A DNA stretch of 64,000 bases from Oligella sp050920755 (GCF_050920755.1 NZ_CP158480.1:868001-932000); one strand, 5' to 3'. Positions 16,809 to 26,278 are shown, numbered from the stretch's first letter. The notes: a model not told the origin generated them from the letters alone. Translations and numbers: made by a program.

Positions 16809-17717
16809 ATGGATAGACGTTCGTTTTTAAAAATAAATCAGAGTGCCTCGCATGAGGCTTGGTCCATGTTTTGCAATAGGCTCCGACGTTTTGCACACGG
16901 CCCATGGGAAAGTCTGCCCGAGAGCGAGGACGGTTATCCACAGGCACGTCTGCAATTGGAGCGCGAGCTGGATTTTGAGCATGTGAGCGCTTTGGCTGAG
17001 CAGTATGATATTGCGCTGGTGCTTGATGGAACCTTGCCTTTCGATGCTTTGATCGGACGTCCCGGCTTATGGTTAAAATTGCCATCAACCCTGACTGAGG
17101 TCGACTTTTTTAGTGAGGAGGCTTGTCTTGCTCAGGCCGCTACTTTGGTTGGAACCTTGGCTGAGCAAGGCTATGAGCAGTTTCGCGGCGTGCCGCCATT
17201 ATTGAATGTTGCACAATGGTTTGCCGATCCTCAATATCATGATGCTCGTCCCGGACTCAGTTTTTTATCCGGCGTGGAGCGCATTCAGGTCGTCTTTGCT
17301 AATGGTGATAAGGCTGTTGTAGGCGGTTTCGGCGTCAATGATACGGCGCCTTTAAATATCGCTATTTTGCATAAAGCGATTCCACAGCTTTTTGAGCTTT
17401 TACAGAAAAATACCATTCGTGAAGCCCTCGAAGCACCGATTTGGCCTTATGCTTATCGCTTTGATGCTTTGTATAACAAACTGGTCGATCCTAATATCGC
17501 TCGTGTGTTTTTAGGGCATCGAGGTAGTCTGCTGTGGGTACAATCCTTTGTGATTAGAAAAATTCCTGCCGTGCAGCGTGTGTTATTAAATACTCGGCAG
17601 TGGCAAGAAAGTTACGCTAAGGGGCTTTACGGTGGTACCGAGGACGTTGAAATTAAGCGATTATTCGACCCGGCCGGGATGTATCCCTATTTTGACGAGT
17701 TATATAAAGCTTTTTAA
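16809..17717 (+). CDS. Hypothetical protein with an N-terminal RRSFLK motif
   Basis: The 302-residue product is not recognised with confidence. It starts MDRRSFLKIN, which looks like a twin-arginine motif, but no hydrophobic core follows (SASHEAWSMFCNRLRRFAHGPW), so export by Tat is unlikely. The middle section has mixed alpha/beta character (VERIQVVFANGDKAVVGGFG), and the end is aromatic-rich (FDPAGMYPYFDELYKAF). This weakly recalls FAD-linked oxidoreductases, which is only a guess. There is no strong ribosome site. Codon use resembles its neighbours. It lies between the divergent aminotransferase and maeB. Confidence 0.75.
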   Translation: MDRRSFLKINQSASHEAWSMFCNRLRRFAHGPWESLPESEDGYPQARLQLERELDFEHVSALAEQYDIALVLDGTLPFDALIGRPGLWLKLPSTLTEVDFFSEEACLAQAATLVGTLAEQGYEQFRGVPPLLNVAQWFADPQYHDARPGLSFLSGVERIQVVFANGDKAVVGGFGVNDTAPLNIAILHKAIPQLFELLQKNTIREALEAPIWPYAYRFDALYNKLVDPNIARVFLGHRGSLLWVQSFVIRKIPAVQRVLLNTRQWQESYAKGLYGGTEDVEIKRLFDPAGMYPYFDELYKAF

Positions 17718-17740
17718 TGTAAATCCTCTGATAATACGTT

Positions 17741-17753
17741 AGTATTAGTATAC
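17741..17753 (+). promoter_or_regulatory. 13-base motif shared with the fumC upstream region
   Basis: The string AGTATTAGTATAC lies 100 bases before the maeB start. The same 13 bases, pointing toward the gene, occur 31 bases upstream of fumC. A common operator or a -10-type element are both possible. Confidence 0.4.
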
Positions 17754-17852
17754 ATCAGCAAACACACCGTATGTGCGGACTGTTATTCCCGTGCTTGGTA
17801 GAGCATTTGCTGTAATTATTTAATCATCACTCTTAAGAATTAAGGAAGTTTA

Positions 17853-20147
17853 ATGGACGATACGTTGCGCAAAGCCGCTTTATTTTATCACCGTCAGGGT
17901 AAGCCGGGTAAAATTTCGGTAGAACCGACTAAAAAGCTGGCTAACCAGCGAGATTTGGCTTTGGCTTATTCGCCGGGCGTTGCGGCAGCTTGTGACGAAA
18001 TCGTCAAGGACTCAGCAAATGCCAGTCTTTACACTGCACGCGGTAATTTAGTAGGCGTGATTACTAACGGTACCGCCGTTTTAGGTCTAGGCGAAATCGG
18101 AGCTTTGGCTTCCAAACCCGTGATGGAGGGTAAGGCCGTCTTATTTAAGAAATTTGCCGGGATTGATTGCTTTGATATTGAAATTAATGAAAAGGATCCG
18201 GATAAGTTAGTTGAAATTATCGCCGGTTTAGAGCCTACTTTCGGTGGTATTAATTTAGAGGATATTAAAGCGCCGGAGTGCTTTGTGGTCGAGCAAAAAT
18301 TGCGCGAGCGTATGCGTATCCCGGTGTTTCATGATGATCAGCACGGTACGGCGATTTGTGTGGCGGCTGCCTTTATAAACGGTCTTAAGGTAGTTGAAAA
18401 AAATATTGACGAGGTGAAGTTGGTGGTGTCCGGTGCCGGTGCAGCCGCTTTAGCTTGTTTGGATTTGTTGGTGGATTTAGGTCTACCAATTGAAAATGTC
18501 TGGGTCAGCGATATTGAGGGTGTGGTTTACAAGGGCCGTACCTTATTGATGGACGAGAAAAAGGCGCGTTATGCTCAAGAAACCTCATTTCGTACGCTTG
18601 ACCAAATTATCGATGGTGCCGATGTATTCCTAGGCTTATCTGCCGGTGGGGTATTAAAGCAGGATATGGTTAAGAAAATGGCCGAGCGTCCATTGATTTT
18701 AGCCTTGGCTAACCCGCATCCTGAAATTCTTCCCGAGCATGCTAAAGAAGTACGTCCGGACGCGGTGCTTGCAACCGGTCGATCAGACTACCCGAATCAG
18801 GTCAATAACGTTCTTTGCTTCCCTTATATTTTCCGTGGTGCCTTAGATGTGGGTGCTATCAGCATTACGCGTAAGATGGAAATCGCGTGTGTGCATGCGA
18901 TTTGTAATCTGGCTCAAGAGGAGCAGAATGAGCGTGTAGCGGCGGCGTACGAAGGAACCGATGTTTCGTTCGGCCCTGAATACTTAATTCCTAAACCCTT
19001 AGATCCGCGTTTAATTACTCGAATTGCACCCGCGGTCGCTAAAGCAGCGATGGAAGATGGCGTAGCTACACGTCCAATGACTGACTTTGATGAGTATATC
19101 GGTAACTTAAAAGAGTTCGTCTATCACTCCGGTGCCTTTATGCGTCCATTATTTACCATGGCGCGCGAATTCAATATTGAAAAGGATAAAAAATCACGCA
19201 TTGTCTTTACTGAGGGTGAGGATGAGCGCGTATTGCGTGCAGTACAAGTGCTACTTGATGAAAAGATCTGCGCACCTATTCTTGTCGGTCGTCCTGAGGT
19301 TTTAGTAAAGCGTATTAAGCAATACGGTTTACGCATTGATTTAGAGACCCAAGTTGAAGTGATTAATCCTCAGATGGATGATCGCTATAAGCTCTATTGG
19401 CAAGCCTATTGGGAGATGCGTAAGCGTGCCGGTGTCAGCCAAGAGCTGGCGCGTGTAGAAATGCGTCGACGTATGACTTTGATTGGTGCGATGATGGTAC
19501 ACCTTGGTGAGGCCGACGGTATGATTTGCGGTACCATTGGTACTTATACCGGTCATTTGCAGTGGATTGATCAGGTCTTAGGTATGGATGAAAATGTCAG
19601 TACCTATGGTGCCTTAAGCTTATTAATCTTGCCTGAGCGTGTGATTGCCATTGCCGATACACATGTTAATCCTAATCCTACAGCCGAGGAAATTGCCGAA
19701 ATTACGTTAATGGCGGCTGCCGAGTTGAGACATATTAAAATCAATCCTAAGGTGGCGCTATTATCCTCTTCGGATTACGGTACGGACTTCCCGATTTCCG
19801 GTGAGAAAATGCGTCAAGCTTTAGAGATTATCCGTGAGCGTGATCCCGAGCTTGAAATTGATGGGGAAATGCACGGTGATATGGCGCTTAATGAGGCTTT
19901 ACGCAAGAAACGCATGCCGGATTCCCCATTAACCGGTAGTGCAAATTTAGTGATTTGCCCTGATATGCAAAGTGGTAATATTGCGTATAACTTATTAAAA
20001 TCTTCCGTAGGCAGCAATGTGTCAATCGGTCCATTCCTTTTAGGATGTAAAAAGCCGGTACATATTTTGACTTCCAGTGCTACGGTCAGAAGAATTATTA
20101 ATATGACGGTCTTAGCGGTGGTTGATGCAAATACCCGCGCATCCTAA
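17853..20147 (+). CDS. maeB: NADP-type malic enzyme with phosphotransacetylase-like domain (first copy)
   Basis: MaeB oxidatively decarboxylates malate to pyruvate, usually with NADP. The 764-residue protein has the hybrid plan of the family. The malic-enzyme part (about 1-430) shows SPGVAAACDEI, FHDDQHGTAI and VSGAGAAALACLDLL. A C-terminal phosphotransacetylase-like domain (about 440-760) shows VFTEGEDERVLRAVQ and the ending SSATVRRIINMTVLAVVDA. In other bacteria that domain is regulatory and senses acetyl-CoA (family knowledge). AAGGAAG precedes the ATG. A paralogue lies at 39071-41413, and a barstar-like gene follows 65 bases downstream. Confidence 0.95.
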   Translation: MDDTLRKAALFYHRQGKPGKISVEPTKKLANQRDLALAYSPGVAAACDEIVKDSANASLYTARGNLVGVITNGTAVLGLGEIGALASKPVMEGKAVLFKKFAGIDCFDIEINEKDPDKLVEIIAGLEPTFGGINLEDIKAPECFVVEQKLRERMRIPVFHDDQHGTAICVAAAFINGLKVVEKNIDEVKLVVSGAGAAALACLDLLVDLGLPIENVWVSDIEGVVYKGRTLLMDEKKARYAQETSFRTLDQIIDGADVFLGLSAGGVLKQDMVKKMAERPLILALANPHPEILPEHAKEVRPDAVLATGRSDYPNQVNNVLCFPYIFRGALDVGAISITRKMEIACVHAICNLAQEEQNERVAAAYEGTDVSFGPEYLIPKPLDPRLITRIAPAVAKAAMEDGVATRPMTDFDEYIGNLKEFVYHSGAFMRPLFTMAREFNIEKDKKSRIVFTEGEDERVLRAVQVLLDEKICAPILVGRPEVLVKRIKQYGLRIDLETQVEVINPQMDDRYKLYWQAYWEMRKRAGVSQELARVEMRRRMTLIGAMMVHLGEADGMICGTIGTYTGHLQWIDQVLGMDENVSTYGALSLLILPERVIAIADTHVNPNPTAEEIAEITLMAAAELRHIKINPKVALLSSSDYGTDFPISGEKMRQALEIIRERDPELEIDGEMHGDMALNEALRKKRMPDSPLTGSANLVICPDMQSGNIAYNLLKSSVGSNVSIGPFLLGCKKPVHILTSSATVRRIINMTVLAVVDANTRAS

Positions 20148-20212
20148 TCCTAAGATGAAGTTTTTTTAAGATTGAAATAGTATCTCAGTAATTGCTTGTT
20201 TGAGGAGATAGG

Positions 20213-20683
20213 ATGGTCAAAAATACAGCGACAAACTTAGAGCAAGTCTTTGAGGTAGGTGGCGCAATCCCAGGTGAGCTGGCTCAGCTTGAAGCTGTCA
20301 GTGATTTGGCAGCATCCAAGGGTTTGACCTTTTTTAACGTTAATTGTGACAAAGCGCGCAATGTCTCAGCGGTATTGCGAGCGATATCCAAGGCAGTCGA
20401 TTACCCGTCTTTTTTCGGTTCAGATACCGATGCTTTGTTGGATTGTCTCAATGAGACTAACACGGATCAGAAAAAGGGTATGGTGCTCTGGCTACAGAGT
20501 TTGCATTCAGAAGACGAGGCTCTCAGGGGGTTTGCTAAGCAATTAGATGGTATTTTGCAGGATGTGACTAAGTTCGCAGAGAGCAAGGGACGTCGCTTTG
20601 CTTATTATGTTGAGCATGTGGGACCGCATGAAGCGCCCGAACCCGGCAAGGCACCGACACGTTATGGTGAAATTGACGAGTAA
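20213..20683 (+). CDS. Barstar-family protein without an adjacent ribonuclease
   Basis: The 156-residue cytoplasmic protein has a barstar-like core at about 40-120: the string YPSFFGSDTDALLDCLNE aligns with barstar helix 2. Two aspartates correspond to the barnase-contacting Asp35 and Asp39. N- and C-terminal extensions flank the core. Barstar blocks the active site of barnase. No barnase-like gene adjoins this copy, so it may protect against an external toxin or have a housekeeping role. A strong GAGGAGAT ribosome site precedes the ATG, and it may be co-transcribed with maeB. A terminator follows. Confidence 0.82.
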   Translation: MVKNTATNLEQVFEVGGAIPGELAQLEAVSDLAASKGLTFFNVNCDKARNVSAVLRAISKAVDYPSFFGSDTDALLDCLNETNTDQKKGMVLWLQSLHSEDEALRGFAKQLDGILQDVTKFAESKGRRFAYYVEHVGPHEAPEPGKAPTRYGEIDE

Positions 20684-20712
20684 TTGAGGCGAATATCGCT
20701 TTTAGTGCATTT

Positions 20713-20751
20713 TTAGGCTTCGGAATTTAGATTCCGGAGCCTGAATTTTTT
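20713..20751. terminator. Terminator between barstar-like gene and rsmE
   Basis: A 12-bp stem with one G-T pair (20715-20726 with 20731-20742) has a TTAG loop. A run of six T follows on the plus strand (after GAA), and T-rich sequence follows on the other. It serves two convergent genes. Confidence 0.75.
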
Positions 20752-20765
20752 GATAAAGAGATGGA

Positions 20766-21536
20766 TCAGTTCCAGTCTAATATAGCCAAACAAGCAGAGG
20801 CGAGGGCAAGGCCGGCCGTCTCTGTTCTAAAGACCCGATCACCCCAAATCACCCTTTGTAGTTTTGTAGGATGATCGTTGACGTAGCCGGCAAATAGATC
20901 AAGTTCATTATCCGACCATCCGCCCTCAGGACCTATAAGCAGGCAAATGGTTGGCAAGCTATCCGTCTTAATGCTTCGGCGGTAGTGATTTAAAAAATCA
21001 CTGAGTTTAGTGCCATTTTCATGGTGACAGACAAGTAATAAATCGTAGTGGTGTTGCGCTAAAAACTGCTTAAGCGAGCTTAAATCAGTGACCTTCAAGG
21101 GAAGGTTGCGGCCGCATTGCTCAGCTGAACTGTTAGCGATGGCTTGCCAGCGTTGCAGGCGCTTTTGAAGGCGATTGCCGCTAAGCTGTAAAATCGAACG
21201 CTCGGCCTTGATGGGGTGAATGGCAGTAACACCCAGCTCGCTGTTTTTTTCTATAATCCAGTCCATTTTGTCGCCGCTCGGGAGTGCTTGGGCGATGCCG
21301 ATATTGCCATGAGGTAAGCGATTGCTCGCATAAAACGTCTCTATTCTCGCTTTTGCTATGCCATTATCAAAAAAGAGCTCAGCCTCAAACTCCCCACCCC
21401 AGCCGCTGAATAAAACAATCCTATCACCATCACGTAAGCGTAAACTACGACCCGCATGATTGGCAATTTCGCGTGGCAATTCTACGACCTCATCAGCGAT
21501 TAAGGGGCTAGGGTAGAAAAAGCGAGGTAAGGACAT
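20766..21536 (-). CDS. rsmE: 16S rRNA (uracil1498-N3)-methyltransferase
   Basis: RsmE methylates U1498 in the decoding region of 16S rRNA. The 256-residue protein has an N-terminal PUA-like domain (HAGRSLRLRDGDRIVLFSGWGGEFEAEL). The C-terminal SPOUT domain shows the knot motifs LLIGPEGGWSDNELDLF and VIWGDRVFRTETAGLALAS. Length and motif order are those of the family. It is convergent with the barstar-like gene and divergent from tkt. Confidence 0.95.
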   Translation of the reverse strand: MSLPRFFYPSPLIADEVVELPREIANHAGRSLRLRDGDRIVLFSGWGGEFEAELFFDNGIAKARIETFYASNRLPHGNIGIAQALPSGDKMDWIIEKNSELGVTAIHPIKAERSILQLSGNRLQKRLQRWQAIANSSAEQCGRNLPLKVTDLSSLKQFLAQHHYDLLLVCHHENGTKLSDFLNHYRRSIKTDSLPTICLLIGPEGGWSDNELDLFAGYVNDHPTKLQRVIWGDRVFRTETAGLALASACLAILDWN

Positions 21537-21635
21537 AAAGCTCCAAGGGGCAAAGGATAAATGATAGAATTATAAACCACATTAATTGCTAAAATTATAA
21601 GCCACTTAGAACGAAATTTCTGATATAGGATGGAT

Positions 21636-23684
21636 ATGAACTCTTCCGCAGGTATTCAACCAACGGATTTTGCTAATGCTATTCGTGCCCTTTCAATGGA
21701 CGCGGTTCAACAAGCCAATTCCGGGCACCCCGGCGCCCCGATGGGGATGGCTGAAATTGCAGTCGCACTCTGGACTCGTCATCTAAATCATAATCCCAAT
21801 CACCCACTCTGGCCTAATCGCGACCGTTTTGTACTATCCAACGGTCATGGCTCGATGTTGCTGTATTCATTATTGCATCTCAGTGGTTATGATTTACCGA
21901 TGGAGGAGATTAAAAACTTCCGTCAATTGCATTCCAAGACCCCGGGTCACCCTGAGAACTTTGTGACTGCCGGGGTTGAGACGACTACCGGTCCTTTGGG
22001 TCAGGGTTTGGCAAATTCAGTCGGCTTTGCTTTAGCTGAACAGTTATTGGCCAAGGAGTTCAATCGTCCCGATCACGAGATTGTGAATCACAATACCTAT
22101 GTGTTTGTGGGTGACGGCTGCCTGATGGAGGGTATTTCCCACGAGGCTTGCTCGTTAGCAGGTACACTTAAGCTTAATAAGCTCATCGTTCTTTACGATG
22201 ATAATGGCATCTCTATTGATGGTGAAGTGCAGCCTTGGTTTAGCGACGATACGGCTAAGCGTTTTGAGGGTTATGGCTGGCAAGTGATTCCACAGGTTGA
22301 CGGTCATGATGTTGAGGCAGTCAGTGCTGCCATTGAACAGGCCAAAGCTTGGGCCGCAGAGGCCGATCGCGGTCCTACTTTAATTTGCTGTCGCACTGTT
22401 ATCGGTAAAGGTTCTCCTAAAATGGCCGGTACTTCCAAGGTGCATGGTGCACCTCTAGGGGCAGATGAAATTCAAGCCACACGCCAAGCGATTGGTTGGG
22501 ATGCCGAGCCTTTTGTAATTCCTGATGCGATTAAGGCGGCTTGGGACTTACGCGAAGAGGGTTCTCAAAAAGAGGCTGCCTGGACCGATAAATTTGTCGC
22601 TTATACTAAAGCTTATCCTGAATTGGCGCGTGAGTTTGAGCGTCGTATGCAGGGTGATTTGCCGGTGGATTTTGCGGTACGTTTTCAGGCTTTTTTAGAT
22701 GAGACTGTACAAAAGGCTGAAAGCGTAGCTACCCGCAAGGCATCACAATTTGTGATTCAGGCGTTACAAGCCATGTTGCCTGAGTTGATAGGCGGTTCTG
22801 CCGACTTGACCGGTTCCAACTTTACTGATTGGCCGGGTGCGGTAGCGGTTCGTGCGGGTCAGGATACGCCTGCCGGTCGTCATATCAATTATGGTGTGCG
22901 TGAGTTCGGTATGGCAGCGATTATGAACGGAATGGCTTTACATGGTGGTTATTTACCATTTGGTGGTACTTTCCTGACCTTCTCCGATTACTCGCGTAAT
23001 GCGATTCGTATGGCTGCATTGATGAAGCAGCGTGTGATTCATGTGTTTACCCACGATTCTATCGGTTTGGGTGAGGATGGTCCGACGCATCAATCGATTG
23101 AGCATGTCAGTAGTTTAAGATTGATACCGAATCTGGATGTATGGCGTCCCTGCGATACGGTAGAGACTGCCATTGCTTGGCGCTCCGCGGTTGAAAGACC
23201 GGTGACTGTAGGTAATCAGGTCAAGCAGGGTGGCCCGAGTGCTTTATTGCTATCGCGTCAAAACTTGCCGTTTATGCCGAGAAGTGAAGAAACTGTTGCG
23301 CAAATCGCTTTGGGCGGTTATGTGTTGAGTGATGCGGATAATGCGCAGGCGGTTATTGTAGCCACCGGTTCTGAGGTGGAAATTGCCATCAAGGCACAGC
23401 AGCAATTGGGGACTGAGGGTATCGCCGTGCGTGTGGTTTCGATGCCTTCAACCAATGTGTTTGATCGTCAGAGCAAGGATTATCGTGATACGGTCTTGCC
23501 GCAGAGTTTGCCGACGGTTGCGGTAGAAGCAGGTAGTTCCGATCTCTGGTACAAGTATGTAGGCCGTGATGGCGCTGTTGTGGGTATCGATAGTTACGGT
23601 GCCTCAGCGCCGGCCGGTGAATTATTTAAATATTTTGGCTTAACGGCAGAAAAAGTCGTTGAAGCGGTTAAGAATCTTTTATAA
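21636..23684 (+). CDS. tkt: Transketolase
   Basis: Transketolase moves two-carbon units between sugar phosphates in the pentose phosphate pathway, using thiamine diphosphate. From the ATG at 21636 it has 682 residues. An ATG six bases earlier is possible, but the AGGA ribosome site is correctly spaced only for 21636. Seen are SGHPGAPMGMAEIAVALW, the TPP motif VGDGCLMEGISHEA to DDNGISIDG, and VREFGMAAIMNGMALHGG. THDSIGLGEDGPTHQ completes the transketolase signature. The gap gene follows 10 bases after the stop, so they form an operon. Confidence 0.97.
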   Translation: MNSSAGIQPTDFANAIRALSMDAVQQANSGHPGAPMGMAEIAVALWTRHLNHNPNHPLWPNRDRFVLSNGHGSMLLYSLLHLSGYDLPMEEIKNFRQLHSKTPGHPENFVTAGVETTTGPLGQGLANSVGFALAEQLLAKEFNRPDHEIVNHNTYVFVGDGCLMEGISHEACSLAGTLKLNKLIVLYDDNGISIDGEVQPWFSDDTAKRFEGYGWQVIPQVDGHDVEAVSAAIEQAKAWAAEADRGPTLICCRTVIGKGSPKMAGTSKVHGAPLGADEIQATRQAIGWDAEPFVIPDAIKAAWDLREEGSQKEAAWTDKFVAYTKAYPELAREFERRMQGDLPVDFAVRFQAFLDETVQKAESVATRKASQFVIQALQAMLPELIGGSADLTGSNFTDWPGAVAVRAGQDTPAGRHINYGVREFGMAAIMNGMALHGGYLPFGGTFLTFSDYSRNAIRMAALMKQRVIHVFTHDSIGLGEDGPTHQSIEHVSSLRLIPNLDVWRPCDTVETAIAWRSAVERPVTVGNQVKQGGPSALLLSRQNLPFMPRSEETVAQIALGGYVLSDADNAQAVIVATGSEVEIAIKAQQQLGTEGIAVRVVSMPSTNVFDRQSKDYRDTVLPQSLPTVAVEAGSSDLWYKYVGRDGAVVGIDSYGASAPAGELFKYFGLTAEKVVEAVKNLL

Positions 23685-23694
23685 GGAGGCGAAA

Positions 23695-24705
23695 ATGACT
23701 ATTCGTGTCGCAATCACAGGTTTTGGTCGTATCGGTCGTAATGTTTTACGTGCCCATTACGAAAATAATAAAAAGCATGATATTGAAATCGTTGCCATTA
23801 ATATGTCCGGCGATTTTGAAACTAATGCGCATTTATTAAAATATGACACCACTCATGGTCGTTTTGATGCAGATGTGCAGCTAGACGGTGATTGTTTTGT
23901 GATAAATGGTGATCGTATCCGTTTATTCGCTACACGCGATCCTAAGGAATTACCTTGGGGTGAATTGGATATTGACGTGGTACTGGAGTGTACCGGTGCT
24001 TTTACCAGCAAAGCCAAGGCGCAGGTGCATTTAGAGTCCGGTGCTAAAAAGGTGATTATTTCCGCACCGGGTGGTGATGATGTTGACGCAACCGTTGTTT
24101 ATGGCGTTAACCAAGATGTGCTGAAAGCTGAACACACAGTGATTTCAGCTGCTTCTTGCACCACCAATTGCTTAGCACCTTTAGTTAAGCCATTGCACGA
24201 AGCTATCGGTGTTGAAAGTGGTTTAATGACTACCATCCACGCCTATACAAATGACCAAGTGTTATTAGATGTACGTCATAAAGACTTACGTCGTGCCCGT
24301 TCAGCGTCAATGAATATGATCCCGACCAAAACCGGTGCGGCTAAGGCCTTAGGTTTGGTATTGCCTGAATTAAATGGTAAGTTCGACGGTTACGCCGTAC
24401 GTGTACCGACAATTAATGTATCAGTGGTGGATTTATCCTTTATTGCTAAGCGTGACACCACGGTTGAAGAGGTTAATCAAATCCTTAAGGCAGCGTCTGA
24501 GGGTGAGTTAAAGGGTGTACTTGGCTTTAACGATTTACCGTTAGTATCAACTGACTTTAACCACAGCAATGAATCCAGTGTTTACGACGCTACTTTAACC
24601 AAGGTCAGCGGTCGCTTAGTCAAAGTGGCTTCTTGGTATGATAACGAGTGGGGCTTCTCTCAGCGCATGCTCGACAATACCGTTGCCTTGATGAATGCTA
24701 AGTAA
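23695..24705 (+). CDS. gap: Glyceraldehyde-3-phosphate dehydrogenase
   Basis: This glycolytic/gluconeogenic enzyme interconverts glyceraldehyde-3-phosphate and 1,3-bisphosphoglycerate. The ATG at 23695 follows a perfect AAGGAGG site and gives 336 residues starting MTIRVAITGFGRIGRN. The catalytic cysteine is C155 in SAASCTTNCLAPL. After the Rossmann fold the sequence reads VAINMSGD, so the aspartate that follows the asparagine in strictly NAD-dependent enzymes such as E. coli GapA is replaced by methionine (M37). Together with strings such as YTNDQVLLDVRHKDL this suggests the GapB-like or plastid-like branch that can use NADP. It is coupled to tkt. Confidence 0.96.
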   Translation: MTIRVAITGFGRIGRNVLRAHYENNKKHDIEIVAINMSGDFETNAHLLKYDTTHGRFDADVQLDGDCFVINGDRIRLFATRDPKELPWGELDIDVVLECTGAFTSKAKAQVHLESGAKKVIISAPGGDDVDATVVYGVNQDVLKAEHTVISAASCTTNCLAPLVKPLHEAIGVESGLMTTIHAYTNDQVLLDVRHKDLRRARSASMNMIPTKTGAAKALGLVLPELNGKFDGYAVRVPTINVSVVDLSFIAKRDTTVEEVNQILKAASEGELKGVLGFNDLPLVSTDFNHSNESSVYDATLTKVSGRLVKVASWYDNEWGFSQRMLDNTVALMNAK

Positions 24706-24748
24706 TCAAGTGATGACTCATAACCGATGATTAACTGGTGATCAGCTT

Positions 24749-24789
24749 AAAGCGGCATTTCATGGGAACGTTGAATGCCGCTTTTCTTC
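24749..24789 (+). terminator. Terminator between gap and pgk
   Basis: An 11-bp perfect stem (24749-24759 with 24774-24784) has a 14-base loop and is followed by a T-rich tail. It ends tkt-gap, so pgk probably has its own promoter in the following 54 bases or depends on read-through. Confidence 0.75.
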
Positions 24790-24843
24790 GATTAAAATCC
24801 ATTAAAAATAAACCGAACAAAGCGGAGTCTTTGGGAGCTTCTA

Positions 24844-26043
24844 ATGTTTAAAATTAAAACACTTAGTTCATTAGCAGAGCGTGGCGAATTAGAAAATAAG
24901 CGTGTCTTTATTCGTGCAGACTTAAATGTGCCTTTTAACAGTCAAGGCGAAATTGCCGAGGATACACGTATTCGTGCCTCTATTCCGGGCATTAAACTAG
25001 CGTTGGAAAGTGGTGCAGCCGTGATGGTGTGTTCACATTTAGGCCGTCCTACTGAAGGCGCAGAGTTGCGACCAGAGGATAGTTTGGCACCGGTGGCAGC
25101 GCATTTGGCTACGCTATTGGGGCAAGAGGTACCTTTAATTCAGAATTGGGTTGATGGTGTTGAAGTCAAACCCGGTCAAGTCGTGGTATTAGAAAATTGC
25201 CGCGTCAATGTCGGTGAAAAAGCTAATGCTGATGAGCTTTCTCAAAAAATGGCTAAGCTTTGCGATGTGTACGTGAATGACGCTTTCGGTACGGCTCACC
25301 GTGCGCAGGCTTCTACTCATGGGATTGCTAAATTCGCACCGGTTGCTTGTGCCGGCCCTTTATTAGAGGCTGAATTAGTGGCTTTAAGCGTGGCCCTGGA
25401 AAATCCTAAACGTCCTCTGGTGGCAATTGTGGGTGGCTCCAAAGTATCGACTAAATTATCGATTTTAGAAAGCTTGGCGGATAAAGTCGATGAGTTAATT
25501 GTGGGCGGTGGTATTGCTAATACCTTTATGTTGGCTGAGGGTTTAAAAATCGGTAACTCATTAGCCGAACCGGATCAGTTGGCGCATAGTAAGTCGGTAA
25601 TTAAGAAAATGCTGAGCCGCAATGCGCATGTACCTATTCCTGAAGATGTAGTAGTAGGTAAGGTTTTTGCAGCGGATACGCCGGCTGAAACGAAAGCTGC
25701 AACTGAGGTTGCAGAAGATGATATGATTTTTGATATCGGCCCTAAAACAGCCGCTACTTTGGCGGGTATTTTGAGCAAAGCCGGTACCATTGTTTGGAAC
25801 GGACCGGTTGGTGTATTTGAATTTGATGCCTTTGCCGACGGTACAGAAGTAATTGCTAAAGCTATCGCTGAGAGCGATGCCTTTTCGATCGCCGGTGGTG
25901 GCGACACCCTGGCCGCCATTGCAAAATTCGGTATTGGCGATAAGGTTAGCTATATCTCAACCGGTGGCGGTGCTTTCTTAGAATTCCTTGAGGGTAAAAA
26001 ATTACCTGCCTTAGAGGTATTGGAGCAACGCTACCAAAGCTAA
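24844..26043 (+). CDS. pgk: Phosphoglycerate kinase
   Basis: Pgk interconverts 1,3-bisphosphoglycerate plus ADP and 3-phosphoglycerate plus ATP. The 399-residue length is standard. The N-domain shows RADLNVPFN and CSHLGRPT, and the hinge region VAIVGGSKVSTKLSILESL. The nucleotide-binding C-domain has VWNGPVGVFEFDAF and the loop IAGGGDTLAAI. STGGGAFLEFLEGKKLPALEVL near the C-terminus is the usual ending. In related bacteria pyk or fba often follows, but here the next gene is the convergent fumC. Confidence 0.97.
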   Translation: MFKIKTLSSLAERGELENKRVFIRADLNVPFNSQGEIAEDTRIRASIPGIKLALESGAAVMVCSHLGRPTEGAELRPEDSLAPVAAHLATLLGQEVPLIQNWVDGVEVKPGQVVVLENCRVNVGEKANADELSQKMAKLCDVYVNDAFGTAHRAQASTHGIAKFAPVACAGPLLEAELVALSVALENPKRPLVAIVGGSKVSTKLSILESLADKVDELIVGGGIANTFMLAEGLKIGNSLAEPDQLAHSKSVIKKMLSRNAHVPIPEDVVVGKVFAADTPAETKAATEVAEDDMIFDIGPKTAATLAGILSKAGTIVWNGPVGVFEFDAFADGTEVIAKAIAESDAFSIAGGGDTLAAIAKFGIGDKVSYISTGGGAFLEFLEGKKLPALEVLEQRYQS

Positions 26044-26069
26044 GCGAGTGAGCTCTTTAAAATTTTAGA

Positions 26070-26104
26070 GCCGAGTGGTTGTTTATCAGCTCGGCATTTT
26101 TAAA
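26070..26104 (+). terminator. Likely terminator after pgk
   Basis: A short GCCGAG/CTCGGC stem (26070-26075 with 26090-26095) is followed by ATTTTTA. The stem is only 6 bp but lies in the right place after pgk. The rest of the gap up to fumC (26105-26278) is AT-rich and shows nothing else. Confidence 0.5.
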
Positions 26105-26278
26105 AATACTAATAAACCTTCATTGTTAAAATTGCAGAGGAAAAATTGGTAAAGGTAAAGAGTACCTGATTTTTTCATTGCAAAATTCAATGGAACCTTA
26201 GTTTTTTAAGCTTAAAAATAGGCTGACTCCCGAAACCAAGAAATCAGCCCTAAGTGACAAGCGAAATGCTTAGCTCAA

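Noticed and set aside
16809..16850. Functional Tat signal peptide
   Set aside because: The arginine pair is not followed by a hydrophobic region or a cleavage site.
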